From contig CAZIXA010000001.1 of NCBI GenBank assembly GCA_964543295.1, positions 1 through 64,000 of the forward strand: DNA of 64,000 nucleotides, read 5' to 3'. Origin of the DNA: AE-B3B sp964543295 (lineage in GTDB: Bacteria > Aerophobota > Aerophobia > Aerophobales > AE-B3A). Every line of letters begins with the position of its first letter. Position 1 is the first letter of the stretch. This document shows positions 49,815-58,051 of this stretch, piece by piece. The translations under genes and the position numbers were made by a program. The notes beneath the pieces were generated by a model. It worked only from the letters and a program-made list of their open reading frames with translations, did not search any database and was not told the origin of the DNA.

Positions 49815-49976
49815 ATGTCAGGGACCATTTTGCAATGTCCAAAGTGCGGAAGACGGGGACACATAAGAACCCGGCTGAAGACCAAAGACCGAGTTTGCGC
49901 CTTCTGTGGCCATATCGGAGAATTACACGAGTTTGAGTTTAACATTAACCCGGTTAAGCCTAAGAAAAAGAAATAA
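49815..49976 (+). CDS. Small zinc-ribbon protein
   Basis: 53 residues: CPKCGRRGH and CAFCGHIGE pairs, basic end VKPKKKK. AAGGAG upstream of ATG 49815. First gene behind the promoter at 49734. Confidence 0.65.
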   Translation: MSGTILQCPKCGRRGHIRTRLKTKDRVCAFCGHIGELHEFEFNINPVKPKKKK

Positions 49977-49991
49977 GAGGAGGTGAGAAAG

Positions 49992-50525
49992 GTGAGAAAC
50001 AAAGTTAAAATAGCCCTAATAGCATTGGTGCTCAGTATCAGTGCCCTAGCTCTTGCTGGATGGGGGCAAATGGATATACAGAAGATGAAACGAGCCATAG
50101 CATCCAGCAAGGAAATAAAAACTCTCATTTCTCAGCAGAAAGTATTCGCTGACCAGATGAACAAGGCCAATGAAAAACTGAGTTTTTTGGTTACTAAAAT
50201 CACAACACTAGATCTAATTGAGTATGACCTTTGCTCTTTAAGAGAAAAGAAGGTATTGCCTCAGGGTTTTCTAGGCGTCGAGTTGGCAGACCTCCCGGGA
50301 AGGAAAGGCATCCTTATCAAAAAGTTATATCCTAATTGTCCAGCTCAGGCAGCAGGTTTACAGGAAGGGGATATTATTCTATGGTATGGTGGCAGGGAAG
50401 CCTTCTCCAGAGACGCACTAATTTCTTGCATTCAACGGACAAGACCTCTAACTCCGGTAGAAATAGACATATTAAGAGGAGAAGAAAGAAAAAGATTTAA
50501 CGTTATACTGGTTGCTAAATCATAA
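49992..50525 (+). CDS. Secreted PDZ-domain protein
   Basis: 177 residues from GTG 49992 (GAGGAGGTGAG upstream). Signal peptide or anchor VKIALIALVLSISALALAGW, helical stretch, then a PDZ domain (FLGVELADLPGRKGILI ... CPAQAAGLQEGDIILWYGG). No protease domain. Exported by a lysogen it could alter the envelope. Confidence 0.75.
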   Translation: MRNKVKIALIALVLSISALALAGWGQMDIQKMKRAIASSKEIKTLISQQKVFADQMNKANEKLSFLVTKITTLDLIEYDLCSLREKKVLPQGFLGVELADLPGRKGILIKKLYPNCPAQAAGLQEGDIILWYGGREAFSRDALISCIQRTRPLTPVEIDILRGEERKRFNVILVAKS

Positions 50526-50588
50526 GACGGAACCTTTCCCTATCCTTGGAGGGGAAGCTATGCGTCGCTGAAGGGGGTGAATGTAGTA

Positions 50589-50780
50589 ATGGGCTATATG
50601 GAGGCGGAACGACAGTTTACGGAGAATGTAAATTTGGTTGACGCTACTAATGATGCTTTGACCTGGAATCTTAATGCTGGCCTTGGGAATCTTGCGAAGG
50701 CGTTAGGTCAGGATTTAACTGCAATTAAAAAGGAGTTAGTAGTTATTTCAGAGAGACTAAGGCAACTTGAGTCTAAGTAG
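50589..50780 (+). CDS. Small helical protein
   Basis: 63 residues from ATG 50589 with GAAGGGGGTG upstream. Coiled-coil-like C-terminus (LTAIKKELVVISERLRQLE). Unrecognised. Confidence 0.5.
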   Translation: MGYMEAERQFTENVNLVDATNDALTWNLNAGLGNLAKALGQDLTAIKKELVVISERLRQLESK

Positions 50781-50797
50781 ATTGGGGGTGAGGAACC

Positions 50798-50959
50798 ATG
50801 GAATACCGTAAGAGAAAGGGTAGCGATACGTGGCATTGGTGTAGAAATTGTTCCAATTGGCCTACGAGTAATTATGATTCGAGACAGAGTAAACCAACAT
50901 CTGGTGAGTTAGATAACGAGTGCAGAGCGAAGGAGAAAGCAGGTAATTGTAGAACGTAA
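50798..50959 (+). CDS. Small Trp/Cys protein
   Basis: 53 residues: GSDTWHWCRNCSNWP then NECRAKEKAGNC. I recall similar short proteins (WH.C.NCSNWP...KPTSGELCNEC) in environmental bacteria; function unknown. Zinc binding likely. Confidence 0.6.
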   Translation: MEYRKRKGSDTWHWCRNCSNWPTSNYDSRQSKPTSGELDNECRAKEKAGNCRT

Positions 50960-50997
50960 TTGATTAAAAAAGGGCCAAACTCCCTAAGGAGGAAAAG

Positions 50998-51168
50998 ATG
51001 GCTCGTGGATGTAGTCCTTATCATTCAGTCGATGGCGATGTTTATCATATTTACAGTGATTGCACTGTGGGGAACAATATAGAGAGGGATAAAAGGAGGT
51101 CGGGCACGGGCGGTCTACGGCTTTGTTAACGTTGTAGAGATATAAGAGCTGGGAAACTCACGCGATAA
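50998..51168 (+). pseudogene. Small CxxC protein interrupted by an in-frame TAA
   Basis: ATG 50998 follows GGAGGAAAAG. The frame reads SDCTVGNNIERDK ... GTGGLRLC, a TAA at 51127-51129, then RCRDIRAGKLTR to TAA 51166. The stop splits what would be a C-x-x-C pair; a single change from CAA would restore it. Either a point-mutated gene or readthrough; the truncated 43-residue form may still be made. Confidence 0.55.
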
Positions 51169-51182
51169 GAGAAATAAAAAAG

Positions 51183-51235
51183 GGCCAAACTCCCTCAACA
51201 AGGAAACGTTGTAGGGGGAAGTCTGGCAAAATTTA
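51183..51235 (+). other. Hairpin before the DUF3467 gene
   Basis: GCCAAACTCCCTCAAC pairs imperfectly with GTTGTAGGGGGAAGTCTGGC. The same lead AAAAAAGGGCCAAACTCCCT occurs at 50965-50984 before the preceding gene, so the leader is duplicated. Confidence 0.5.
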
Positions 51236-51249
51236 GAGGGAGGTTAGGA

Positions 51250-51525
51250 ATGGCAGAGAAAAGAGAAATACAGCTAAAAATTACTGATGATGTTCTGATG
51301 GGTAGGTATGCTAATTTGATGAGAGTAACTCATAGGTCTGGAGAGTTTGTCTTAGAGTTTGCTAATATTATGTACCCTACGGGTAGTGTTGTCGCCAGAG
51401 TATTTATGAATCCAGGTCATGTAAGACGGGTTATTAACGCTTTAGAAACTAATGTAAAGAAATATGAGGCTAAATTTGGACCGATTAAAGAGGTGGAAGA
51501 GCCTAAAAAAGAGATAGGATTTTAG
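51250..51525 (+). CDS. DUF3467 protein
   Basis: 91 residues. IQLKITDDVLMGRYANLMRV ... GEFVLEFANIMYPTGSVVAR and HVRRVINALETNVKKYEAKF follow the DUF3467 pattern from end to end. Family function unknown; common in bacteria and archaea. Confidence 0.8.
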   Translation: MAEKREIQLKITDDVLMGRYANLMRVTHRSGEFVLEFANIMYPTGSVVARVFMNPGHVRRVINALETNVKKYEAKFGPIKEVEEPKKEIGF

Positions 51526-51527
51526 AA

Positions 51528-51767
51528 GTGGCAGCCCCTGGCTATGTGGAAATTGCTGGGATTATAGCGGTTATAGCCACTCCTATATATATACTTTTAA
51601 TTTGGCTAATTCGGTCTTATTCCGATATGAATCGTGAGATAGGAGAGTTGGCAAAAGATGTTGAGCAAAATAGGAAAGGAATAGAGGAAATAAAGGATTC
51701 TGTGGATAGACTTTTAGGTGCGATAATAGTGAGAGCGAAAGATTGGCTATCGGAGAAACGTGATTAA
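51528..51767 (+). CDS. Small membrane protein with coiled coil
   Basis: 79 residues from GTG 51528: membrane helix IAGIIAVIATPIYILLIWLI, then a coiled coil (IGELAKDVEQNRKGIEEIKD). Layout like phage holin-associated or haemolysin-XhlA-type proteins. Last viral gene before the IS. Confidence 0.55.
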   Translation: MAAPGYVEIAGIIAVIATPIYILLIWLIRSYSDMNREIGELAKDVEQNRKGIEEIKDSVDRLLGAIIVRAKDWLSEKRD

Positions 51768-51865
51768 ATAAAAGAGGGTCAAAGCCCCTCAGGAGGAAAC
51801 CTTGATCCGATGGAACCTTTCCTCATTTCCTGCGCCTATAATGGGAACCGTGTCAAGCCATTGGA

Positions 51866-53113
51866 TCAGGTAACCGAAGTAGGGGTCGTTGTGCCATTGA
51901 AAAGGTAACTTTTTGTTCTGAGTCTAGGAGTCTGTTTTTTAGAGGAGTTAATTTCCGTTCCCCTTTGCTTCTCCTCGTAGACTTTAAAGAGCCGGTGGAT
52001 CTTCTCATCGATTTTTCTTTTGAGCTCAGCCGGGTTAAGACTTTGGTAAAGCTCCTTTAGTTTCTCCTTAGTTTCCTCTGGAATGTGCTCTGATTCCATT
52101 AGCCTTTGGTAGGGAGTCTTGGGAGTATCGTACCTTCGATGAACTTTCCCTTTATCCCGGATCTTTTCTTTTAGCTTCATCACTGGCTGAAAGAAATTCT
52201 TATAGAGTCTCAGTTCTCCTCGGTAAAGGCTATTGATAAAGCTAAGCTCTTTCTCAGTATCATATCTGAGGTGTCCAATAACTGCTCGGATGTGGGTGGA
52301 GTTCTTCTGTTCCACAAAGTTGTTGTCGTTTTTCTTGTAGGGCCTTGATCGGGAGAATTGGATCCCTTCCGTCTCACAATACCTGAACAGATGCCAGTTG
52401 ATGAAACTCTTATCATTATCGGGGTGGACATGGATCCAACGGAAAGGAGTTCTTTTTCGGATTCTTTCTAGAGCATTAAAGCTTTCTTCCTGTCCGCTTC
52501 CAAAGATTGCTTCTCCTTCCCACCAGCCGAAAGCAACCTCAGCACAGCTTACCGTATTCACGTAGAGTCCCGAAGCTAACTGGCCACAGTGTTCTACTAA
52601 ATCTACCTGCAGCTGACCTGGTAGGGATCTATCCCAGCCTCCTGCTTTCACTGGAATCTTCTGATAGATTAAAGGGTTCCTCTTTTGGCGATACTTTCGA
52701 TTGAGGTGAAGAGCTTCTTTCTGGCGCCTTAGGGCTCGATCGATAGTTCTGGAACTGATCTTCTTTAACTTCTCTGCTACTTCATTGGAAACGAAAATCT
52801 CCTCTAACTGTCTTAACCTATCTACCTCGGTCTTTAGGAGTGGAGCCAGTCTTTGTCCACAGGGTTCATCAAAGATATCCCAGACCTCTGCCAGAGCTGC
52901 CTTGACATGGCCATCGTAAACTATCTCCTTTCCTCCTCTTCTTTTAGCTACTAAGGAGATAGGGGAACCGAGCTTTCTGATGATGTACTTCCTGTTCTGG
53001 TGTGTATTACTACAATACTCATCCAGGATGGAGGATTTCTCTTTTCGGGACTTTGCCATGAAGTACTTTCTTTGCAGTACCTTAAGGTACTGGTTTCTTG
53101 CATTCATATCCAT
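51866..53113 (-). CDS. DDE (integrase-core) transposase
   Basis: 415 residues. N-terminal HTH region, then an rve-type core: QVDLVEHCG (first Asp), VHPDNDKSFIN (second Asp), and NNFVEQKNSTH (Glu). IS481/ISNCY-like organisation. The final stop codon lies just outside the recognisable inverted repeat, in flanking DNA. Confidence 0.85.
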   Translation of the reverse strand: MDMNARNQYLKVLQRKYFMAKSRKEKSSILDEYCSNTHQNRKYIIRKLGSPISLVAKRRGGKEIVYDGHVKAALAEVWDIFDEPCGQRLAPLLKTEVDRLRQLEEIFVSNEVAEKLKKISSRTIDRALRRQKEALHLNRKYRQKRNPLIYQKIPVKAGGWDRSLPGQLQVDLVEHCGQLASGLYVNTVSCAEVAFGWWEGEAIFGSGQEESFNALERIRKRTPFRWIHVHPDNDKSFINWHLFRYCETEGIQFSRSRPYKKNDNNFVEQKNSTHIRAVIGHLRYDTEKELSFINSLYRGELRLYKNFFQPVMKLKEKIRDKGKVHRRYDTPKTPYQRLMESEHIPEETKEKLKELYQSLNPAELKRKIDEKIHRLFKVYEEKQRGTEINSSKKQTPRLRTKSYLFNGTTTPTSVT

Positions 53114-53211
53114 TTTCTCCTTCTCCCCGGTTAATTATTATCTAACTGGGGATTAGTGTACCATATTTTCGGTTACATTTCATATGGCAGAACCAGTTAC
53201 CCTTCGGTTAC
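51870..53211 (-). mobile_element. Insertion sequence, intact
   Basis: Imperfect terminal inverted repeats of about 40 bp start GTAACCGAAG on both ends (51870 rightward; 53211 leftward) with matching TTGTGCCAT/TTCTGCCATAT inside. One transposase gene fills it. No clear target duplication by eye. A hairpin (CTTGATCCGATGG...CCATTGGATCAGG) abuts the left end. Confidence 0.8.
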
Positions 53212-53236
53212 ATTATATATGACTTAATGCGGGAAC

Positions 53237-53264
53237 TTGACACTTTCTTCAGATGTTGTATAAT
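53237..53264 (+). promoter_or_regulatory. Promoter near the right end of the element
   Basis: TTGACA (53237-53242), 16 bp, TATAAT (53259-53264). In the integrated state it points out across attR; in the circle it would lead toward attP and the left early genes. Confidence 0.6.
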
Positions 53265-53519
53265 AAAGTAGTTGTTTGAGGGGGTTGTGGGATGGCATAT
53301 CTCTCAGAAAAATTTGCATTTTTTGCAGGATCGTTCTTTGAGGTTTTTGCCTCAATAGATACGCCACTGCAGCCCCCGGCCTCATTGCTCCCACAAGCTC
53401 TGAGGCCACCTTTTTATTCTGATAGCAAAGGAGGTGAAAACATTTTATGTAACCCACCCCGCAGCTTGCCAAAATACTTACCAGATGAGCACTCCAGTAA
53501 AAAAATTAGGGTGCTGTCG

Positions 53520-53538
53520 TATATCTTATCGGAACATA
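53520..53538 (+). repeat. Right attachment-site core (attR candidate)
   Basis: Second identical copy of TATATCTTATCGGAACATA, same orientation as 4381-4399. Confidence 0.75.
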
Positions 53539-54605
53539 GACAGCAATAAACGGCGAAAAGAATAGGTAAAAATGTGCTGATTTGGTGCTTCTAGAGGTCC
53601 GAAGCTAAGAAATAAAATCAAGTGAGAGGGCTAAAAGACGCTATTATAGAGCGAGAAGTTATTTATAATATTAGTATCAATCGATTTGCTACCAGAATTT
53701 ACTCTGTCCTGGCGAATTAGATTGCCCCGAAAATCAAAAAATGAATTCTTGCTAGAAATGGCTATAGATGCAGTTTCTTGGGTAGCCCAAAGCCTGGTGT
53801 TTGTCTCTTGAAATGCTGAAATGTCTTTATAGAGCGACGCAAGCTGATAATTTTATAGTATACTGTAAGAATTCTCTCTATAATGGCTGTTGAAAGCTTC
53901 CTTTAGAGTTTTTCTTCTGTTTTGAGTTTACTTTTAGTTAATTACGTAATTACGTAGGAGAGCTACATCAAATTATTGAGTCACGCAGGTTGATATTTTC
54001 AGGAAGATGATGATGGCCATGAAATTAATCAAGAAAAGATTAAGGAAATAAAAGAAGGAAAAAATAAACCAGATCCCCTACCCTATCGACTTAATGAGCT
54101 AAAATTGGATCAGTTTATTCTATATCGGGCTTGAAATCTTCTCAACAACGGCAAAAATTAAGATGTTCTGTGGTAGACGAGTACTCTTCCTCTTTTTCCC
54201 GGAGAAAGTCCAAATTTAGGCCCTCTTTTGGCTTATTTTAAAAGTTGATCAGCGTATCTTATTTTACTACTCCGGCATTCCCCAAAATTTCATATGGTTT
54301 TTCCCAATATGTTGAAGTAAGCGGGAATTGAAAAGATGAGAAAGCGGAAAAGGACTTTTTGCGTGACATAGCTCGATATCTTAGATAGGATTCGGGGAAA
54401 CTCCCAAAAACAAGAAGGAATCTACCAATTTAATTCAGCACCTTGGGCAAAACTATATGAAATTTGGAAAACTCCTGGAACTACACCTCTTGACTTAACC
54501 GAAATTACAGGGCAAAACCAAAAATCTATTTGAGCCTGCTATTCGACACAGGTCTATGGTCCCCTATTTTATAAGGACTATTTATCGTTTTCCATCGCAC
54601 AAAAC
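53539..54605. other. Right flank without genes, holding repeat R2 copy 1
   Basis: About 1 kb with no supported gene. 54074-54270 is repeated at 60550-60746 (for example TTGAAATCTTCTCAACAACG and GAGAAAGTCCAAATTTAGG are identical), same orientation, non-coding, perhaps a decayed miniature element. Confidence 0.55.
54074..54270 (+). repeat. Dispersed repeat R2, copy 1
   Basis: About 195 bp, roughly four-fifths identical by eye to 60550-60746. Starts TCCCCTACCCTATCGACTTA and ends near GCTTATTTT. Confidence 0.65.
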
Positions 54606-54633
54606 TTGACAAATATTCCTTATTTACTATAAT
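54606..54633 (+). promoter_or_regulatory. Promoter of the riboswitch transcript
   Basis: TTGACA (54606-54611), 16 bp, TATAAT (54628-54633), about 90 bp before the aptamer. Confidence 0.7.
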
Positions 54634-54719
54634 AGAAATGTGCTCTGATAGACTTGGACACAGCTGATAGGGAACTGGATCTTTGATAATTGTTGAAGAG
54701 TTGAGAAGGATATGATCGA

Positions 54720-54847
54720 TAAAGGCAAACTATTCGAAAGAATGGGACGCAAAACCACAGACCTCTTTAAATGGTAGCTGGGTTACCGAATTTATATTCT
54801 GAGTCGCAATCGCCCATTCTTTCGAAGGACAGAATGGGCTTTTTTAT
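54720..54847 (+). promoter_or_regulatory. Cyclic-di-GMP-I (GEMM) riboswitch with terminator platform
   Basis: GGCAAAC, CGAAAG, GGGACGCAAA, and GGTAGCTGGGTTACCGA appear in order from 54724 to 54789, the GEMM-I consensus. The terminator GCCCATTCT (54812-54820) / AGAATGGGC (54831-54839) plus T-run follows. Its 5' arm CCCATTCTTTCG is exactly complementary to CGAAAGAATGGG (54735-54746) of the aptamer, so aptamer and terminator compete. Controls the downstream PLD-type gene or operon. Confidence 0.85.
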
Positions 54848-55080
54848 TTGCAACATTTTCCAGTGGTGCTTGAAATGCTTGGTTAATAGCACAGTAGCTC
54901 ACGAATAATTAAGAAGGAGTTAGCGAAAACGAGGAAAGGTTTAAAACAGAGAAAGAAGATTGAGAGAGAGAAGGATAGAAGATGAAAGTTTGTGTGAGAG
55001 CTAATGGAATATATGGAAAAGTGCGAAGAAGAAATACCTGAGAAATAGTTGGGCTAACTGGCCTGAAGGGAACTACGCGA

Positions 55081-55890
55081 ATGCGAAAGCAAAAAAGGCC
55101 AGAAGAGGTAGCTAGAAGAGATATGAATAAAAAAAACGAACCTCCCCCCGGGAGGAGGAGGGAAAGCATAAGAAAACTCCTAAAATATATCTTAATTGTA
55201 AGTGTCCTAAGTGTATGCCTAGTGTCTTTACCAACTTACCAAGGGGGTTGTCAGGAACTCTCCGAGATTGAAGTTCTCTTCTCTCCTGAACAGGGCGAGC
55301 AAATCCTCGGAAAACTAACAGACACTATCCAAAACGCAGAAGAAAGGATCTACATTCTCATCTACAGCTTTACTCTAGATCAACTTGCCCAAACCATAAT
55401 GGAAAAATATAGACAGGGAGTAGACGTAAAGATCATTATGGACAAGGGCCAAGCAAACTCGCCAGTCACTAAAACGCTAAAACAGGCAGGGGTCCCCCTG
55501 ATAGTTAAAGCGGGAAGCAAAGGAGGATATATGCACATCAAGGCGTTAATCGCCGATGATATAGTCCTTACCGGAAGCTATAATTACTCTAAAAATGCTA
55601 CCTACCACAGTGACGAGAACTTTCTAGTAATCAGATATAACGACATAGTGGAAGCTCACCTTGCGAAATTTAATCAGCTTTGGGGAGAGGAGCTCCCCGC
55701 AGTCTCCCCAGAGATAAAGAAGAAGCAGGAGAGGGCTCCTCCTGAGATCACAGTTTACATCACCAAAACCGGGAAGAAATACCACAGGTGGGGCTGTCGC
55801 TATTTGCGGAAGAGTTGTATCCCGATTTCTTTGACAGAGGCGAAACGAAGAGGCTATACGCCATGTAAGGTATGTAAGCCACCTTCATAA
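55081..55890 (+). CDS. Secreted phospholipase-D-family nuclease
   Basis: 269 residues (ATG 55123 would give 255). Basic start, membrane helix/signal KYILIVSVLSVCLVSLPTY, then one HKD domain: MHIKALIADDIVLTGSYNYS (HxKx4D...GSxN), as in single-motif PLD nucleases such as Nuc. The C-terminus YHRWGCRYLRKSC ... CKVCKPP is the short Ada-like zinc tail often fused to surface nucleases. c-di-GMP control through the upstream riboswitch fits a surface or DNA-uptake role. Confidence 0.75.
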   Translation: MRKQKRPEEVARRDMNKKNEPPPGRRRESIRKLLKYILIVSVLSVCLVSLPTYQGGCQELSEIEVLFSPEQGEQILGKLTDTIQNAEERIYILIYSFTLDQLAQTIMEKYRQGVDVKIIMDKGQANSPVTKTLKQAGVPLIVKAGSKGGYMHIKALIADDIVLTGSYNYSKNATYHSDENFLVIRYNDIVEAHLAKFNQLWGEELPAVSPEIKKKQERAPPEITVYITKTGKKYHRWGCRYLRKSCIPISLTEAKRRGYTPCKVCKPPS

Positions 55891-55903
55891 AAGGAGAGTT
55901 GAA

Positions 55904-56305
55904 ATGAGGAGCAATCAACTACTAACTGCTTTTTTGTTGGGTGTAGGTCTTTGTCTTGCGCCTGCCTTGGGGCATGGGGAGATTAAAGAATGGGTATTTA
56001 AAGAAAAAGTATGGAACATAAATTTTGAGTTATTAAGAGCTAGAATTAACTATATAATGCGGAATCCGGACACATTTCTTGAAGTTGATTTCCAATATAC
56101 CATATTGGACGAACCCCATGGAATTCCAGAGGACGTTGATACGATTGGAAAAATTATAGTGACAATAAGCGACAGCAGAAACAAGTTCTTAAATGAATCA
56201 TCTGTGGCATTACGGAATGAATTTAAAGGGACATTGGAAATTTTATATACATACATAAAGCACATAGCTGAAGATATGGATGATGATATTGTAGCCGTAT
56301 TATAA
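55904..56305 (+). CDS. Secreted hypothetical protein
   Basis: 133 residues; signal peptide QLLTAFLLGVGLCLAPALGHG, no known domain after it. AAAGGAGAGTTG precedes the ATG, 13 bp after the nuclease gene, so probably in the riboswitch operon. Confidence 0.6.
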   Translation: MRSNQLLTAFLLGVGLCLAPALGHGEIKEWVFKEKVWNINFELLRARINYIMRNPDTFLEVDFQYTILDEPHGIPEDVDTIGKIIVTISDSRNKFLNESSVALRNEFKGTLEILYTYIKHIAEDMDDDIVAVL

Positions 56306-56391
56306 AGAGTAGGCAATTGATCCCCCTGGCATACTTCTATTAAGGGGAATATCACTTGTGGGAGAAATAGTGATAGAGAGGTCTTGAGACA

Positions 56392-57240
56392 TTGGATAGA
56401 TTTAACTCGCAAGATAATGTGTATTTCGACACGAACATCTTCGACCACGTCTATAAGAAAATCGGTGTTTCAAAGCCTGACTTACTAGTTTTAGATTCTG
56501 CCGTCAAGACAGGAAAGATCTCTATTCTGCTTAGTACCGTGAATCTCGAAGAAGTACTGTGTGCGTTGGAGTCATGCTCTGACCTTGCTATAGCAGAACT
56601 TCAATTTATTCTACGTTTGACCGGCAGACAGAGAATGCTAAAACCTCCACATCTACTTTTGCGTGATGACATTAAATCCTATGTACTGACCGGTGTCTCG
56701 AGCAAGCCTTTAATTGTGGATTCCCTAATCCAATCAAGTCTACGTGCGTTGCAGAATCCTAGCCAGAGGGATATAGTCGAACTTTTGTCAGTTGTAAAGG
56801 CGACCCGGGAGCAGAAAGAGGCTTTCAATGCCGGTATGAGAGAGATAAGAGAGAAGGTCCTGCTCGCGGCAAAAAAACTGAAAGGCCGCTGTCCAAGCTT
56901 TAACGACTATTGGAAAAAACTGGCAGGCAAATTGGCAGAGAGCTTCGCAGAACGCGTGGGCGTACTGGATGCATGTAAAAAGCAGACTATTAAAGGTTTG
57001 CTTGAGCTCAGGAGCGTGCGACTGGGCGTTGGGATGAATCTCTCTCTTACTTACGCGCAGACGTTCGAGGGGCGTACTCCAGATATGGGAGACTCTCGGG
57101 ATATACATCATGCGATCTTAGCGTCGGCTGCCGGTGAGTTTGTGACAGAGGATCGAGAATTCGTAAGATTATTGTCTCGAACTCCTATCAAGGATTTTAA
57201 AGTGGTGGGTCTAAACGGCTTGTCCGAGCTGATTCGTTAG
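56392..57240 (+). CDS. PIN-domain nuclease
   Basis: 282 residues from TTG 56392 (start uncertain). VYFDTNIFDHVY gives the first PIN acids, STVNLEEVL the next, MGDSRDIHHAILA and VTEDREFVRLL the last. Long helical insert between. PIN enzymes are Mg-dependent RNases, often toxins; no antitoxin is adjacent. Confidence 0.7.
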   Translation: MDRFNSQDNVYFDTNIFDHVYKKIGVSKPDLLVLDSAVKTGKISILLSTVNLEEVLCALESCSDLAIAELQFILRLTGRQRMLKPPHLLLRDDIKSYVLTGVSSKPLIVDSLIQSSLRALQNPSQRDIVELLSVVKATREQKEAFNAGMREIREKVLLAAKKLKGRCPSFNDYWKKLAGKLAESFAERVGVLDACKKQTIKGLLELRSVRLGVGMNLSLTYAQTFEGRTPDMGDSRDIHHAILASAAGEFVTEDREFVRLLSRTPIKDFKVVGLNGLSELIR

Positions 57241-57514
57241 GCTATTGAAACACAGTCGGACCATCGTAAACCGCCGGACCATTATACACGTATTACTTGG
57301 CGACCACGTTTAGGATAAGGTACAATTATAACGCCATTAAAATCGAGCCAAATTAGGATTTTACGCTGATTCACAAGAAAAAAGACCCACACAGAGGCAC
57401 TTTCTCGACCTGAGACAACCTATAAGGCCTGAGTAAAATCAAAGCTCCTCTATCAAGAGAATTTTATCCAGCTGGTTATGGGATAGCGGGATTTCTAGGG
57501 AGGAGGTGAAAAAA
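57241..57514 (+). repeat. Intergenic region with dispersed repeat R1, copy B
   Basis: 57364-57500 matches 58820-58965 and 49528-49663 (for example GAATTTTATCCAGCTGGTTATGGGATAGCGGGATTT with scattered differences), ending just at the ribosome site of the next gene. Confidence 0.55.
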
Positions 57515-58024
57515 ATGAGGAAAAGAGCTTTGTCAGTATTCGTGGCTCTGTCGGCACTCCTAGTGATGGACAGTATGGCTTTTCCCTTCACACGGAGCCG
57601 GAACACGATCATAGACCTGCTTGCTCATCCCGAGAGAATTGAGAAAGGGATCGGGCAGGAGTATACCGTGAGCAAATCAAGTTGGGAGCGCTCTGACCTC
57701 TCTGATGGAACAGCCCGATGGATGGCTCAATTGAAAGACTTATACAACTATGAGTTAATCGGAGTACCTCTGAAGCAAGCGACCTTGCTCTCAGGTGTGT
57801 CGGGCCAGGTTGAGCAAAGCGCAGAGTTGGCGATTCGGGCGGTTCTCTTCATGCGGGCGTTTGGGATGTCCAAAGACGAGGCAGCGGAAGCCTTCAAAAG
57901 GCTTCTCGATAGCGCAAGCAGGGATAAGGGGCAAAAATACTATGTGGTGTATGGCGATTTGAGAGCGGAGATGATATTTTACGATGCGATGCCTATGCTA
58001 ATCCTTATCGTCAAGAGTCTCTAA
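57515..58024 (+). CDS. Secreted hypothetical protein
   Basis: 169 residues from ATG 57515 (GGGAGGAGGTG upstream). Signal peptide ALSVFVALSALLVMDSMAF, then a helical domain with a charged middle. Unrecognised. Confidence 0.6.
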   Translation: MRKRALSVFVALSALLVMDSMAFPFTRSRNTIIDLLAHPERIEKGIGQEYTVSKSSWERSDLSDGTARWMAQLKDLYNYELIGVPLKQATLLSGVSGQVEQSAELAIRAVLFMRAFGMSKDEAAEAFKRLLDSASRDKGQKYYVVYGDLRAEMIFYDAMPMLILIVKSL

Positions 58025-58051
58025 ACCAATAAATAGAAAGGAGGATAAGTT

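Larger units (their letters stand above)
4381..53538. mobile_element. Integrated virus-like element (candidate double-jelly-roll, membrane-containing provirus), about 49.2 kb
   Basis: The element is bounded by the 19-bp repeat and encodes a tyrosine recombinase, replisome organiser, helicase loader, DNA methyltransferases, a long late operon with virion-like proteins, and cell-wall enzymes. Circularisation would join the two + strand arms into one early region diverging from the leftward late operon at 45.3-45.7 kb. No terminase, portal or tail assembly genes were recognised. The capsid assignment is by pattern only. Later insertions include the IS at 51870-53211 and an IS remnant near 21.1 kb. 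Confidence 0.65.

Noticed and set aside
51127..51129. Alternative genetic code with TAA as Gln
   Set aside because: TAA ends many other genes here at sensible places (for example 49974-49976 and 50957-50959).
4381..53538. Ordinary tailed-phage prophage
   Set aside because: Replication genes, HNH and methyltransferases would fit, but no terminase, portal, HK97-type capsid, tape measure or tail gene was seen in 24 kb of late genes, and single-helix anchored proteins dominate instead.
53292..53549. 85-codon frame spanning attR
   Set aside because: Crosses the attachment core, lacks a ribosome site and has no family resemblance.
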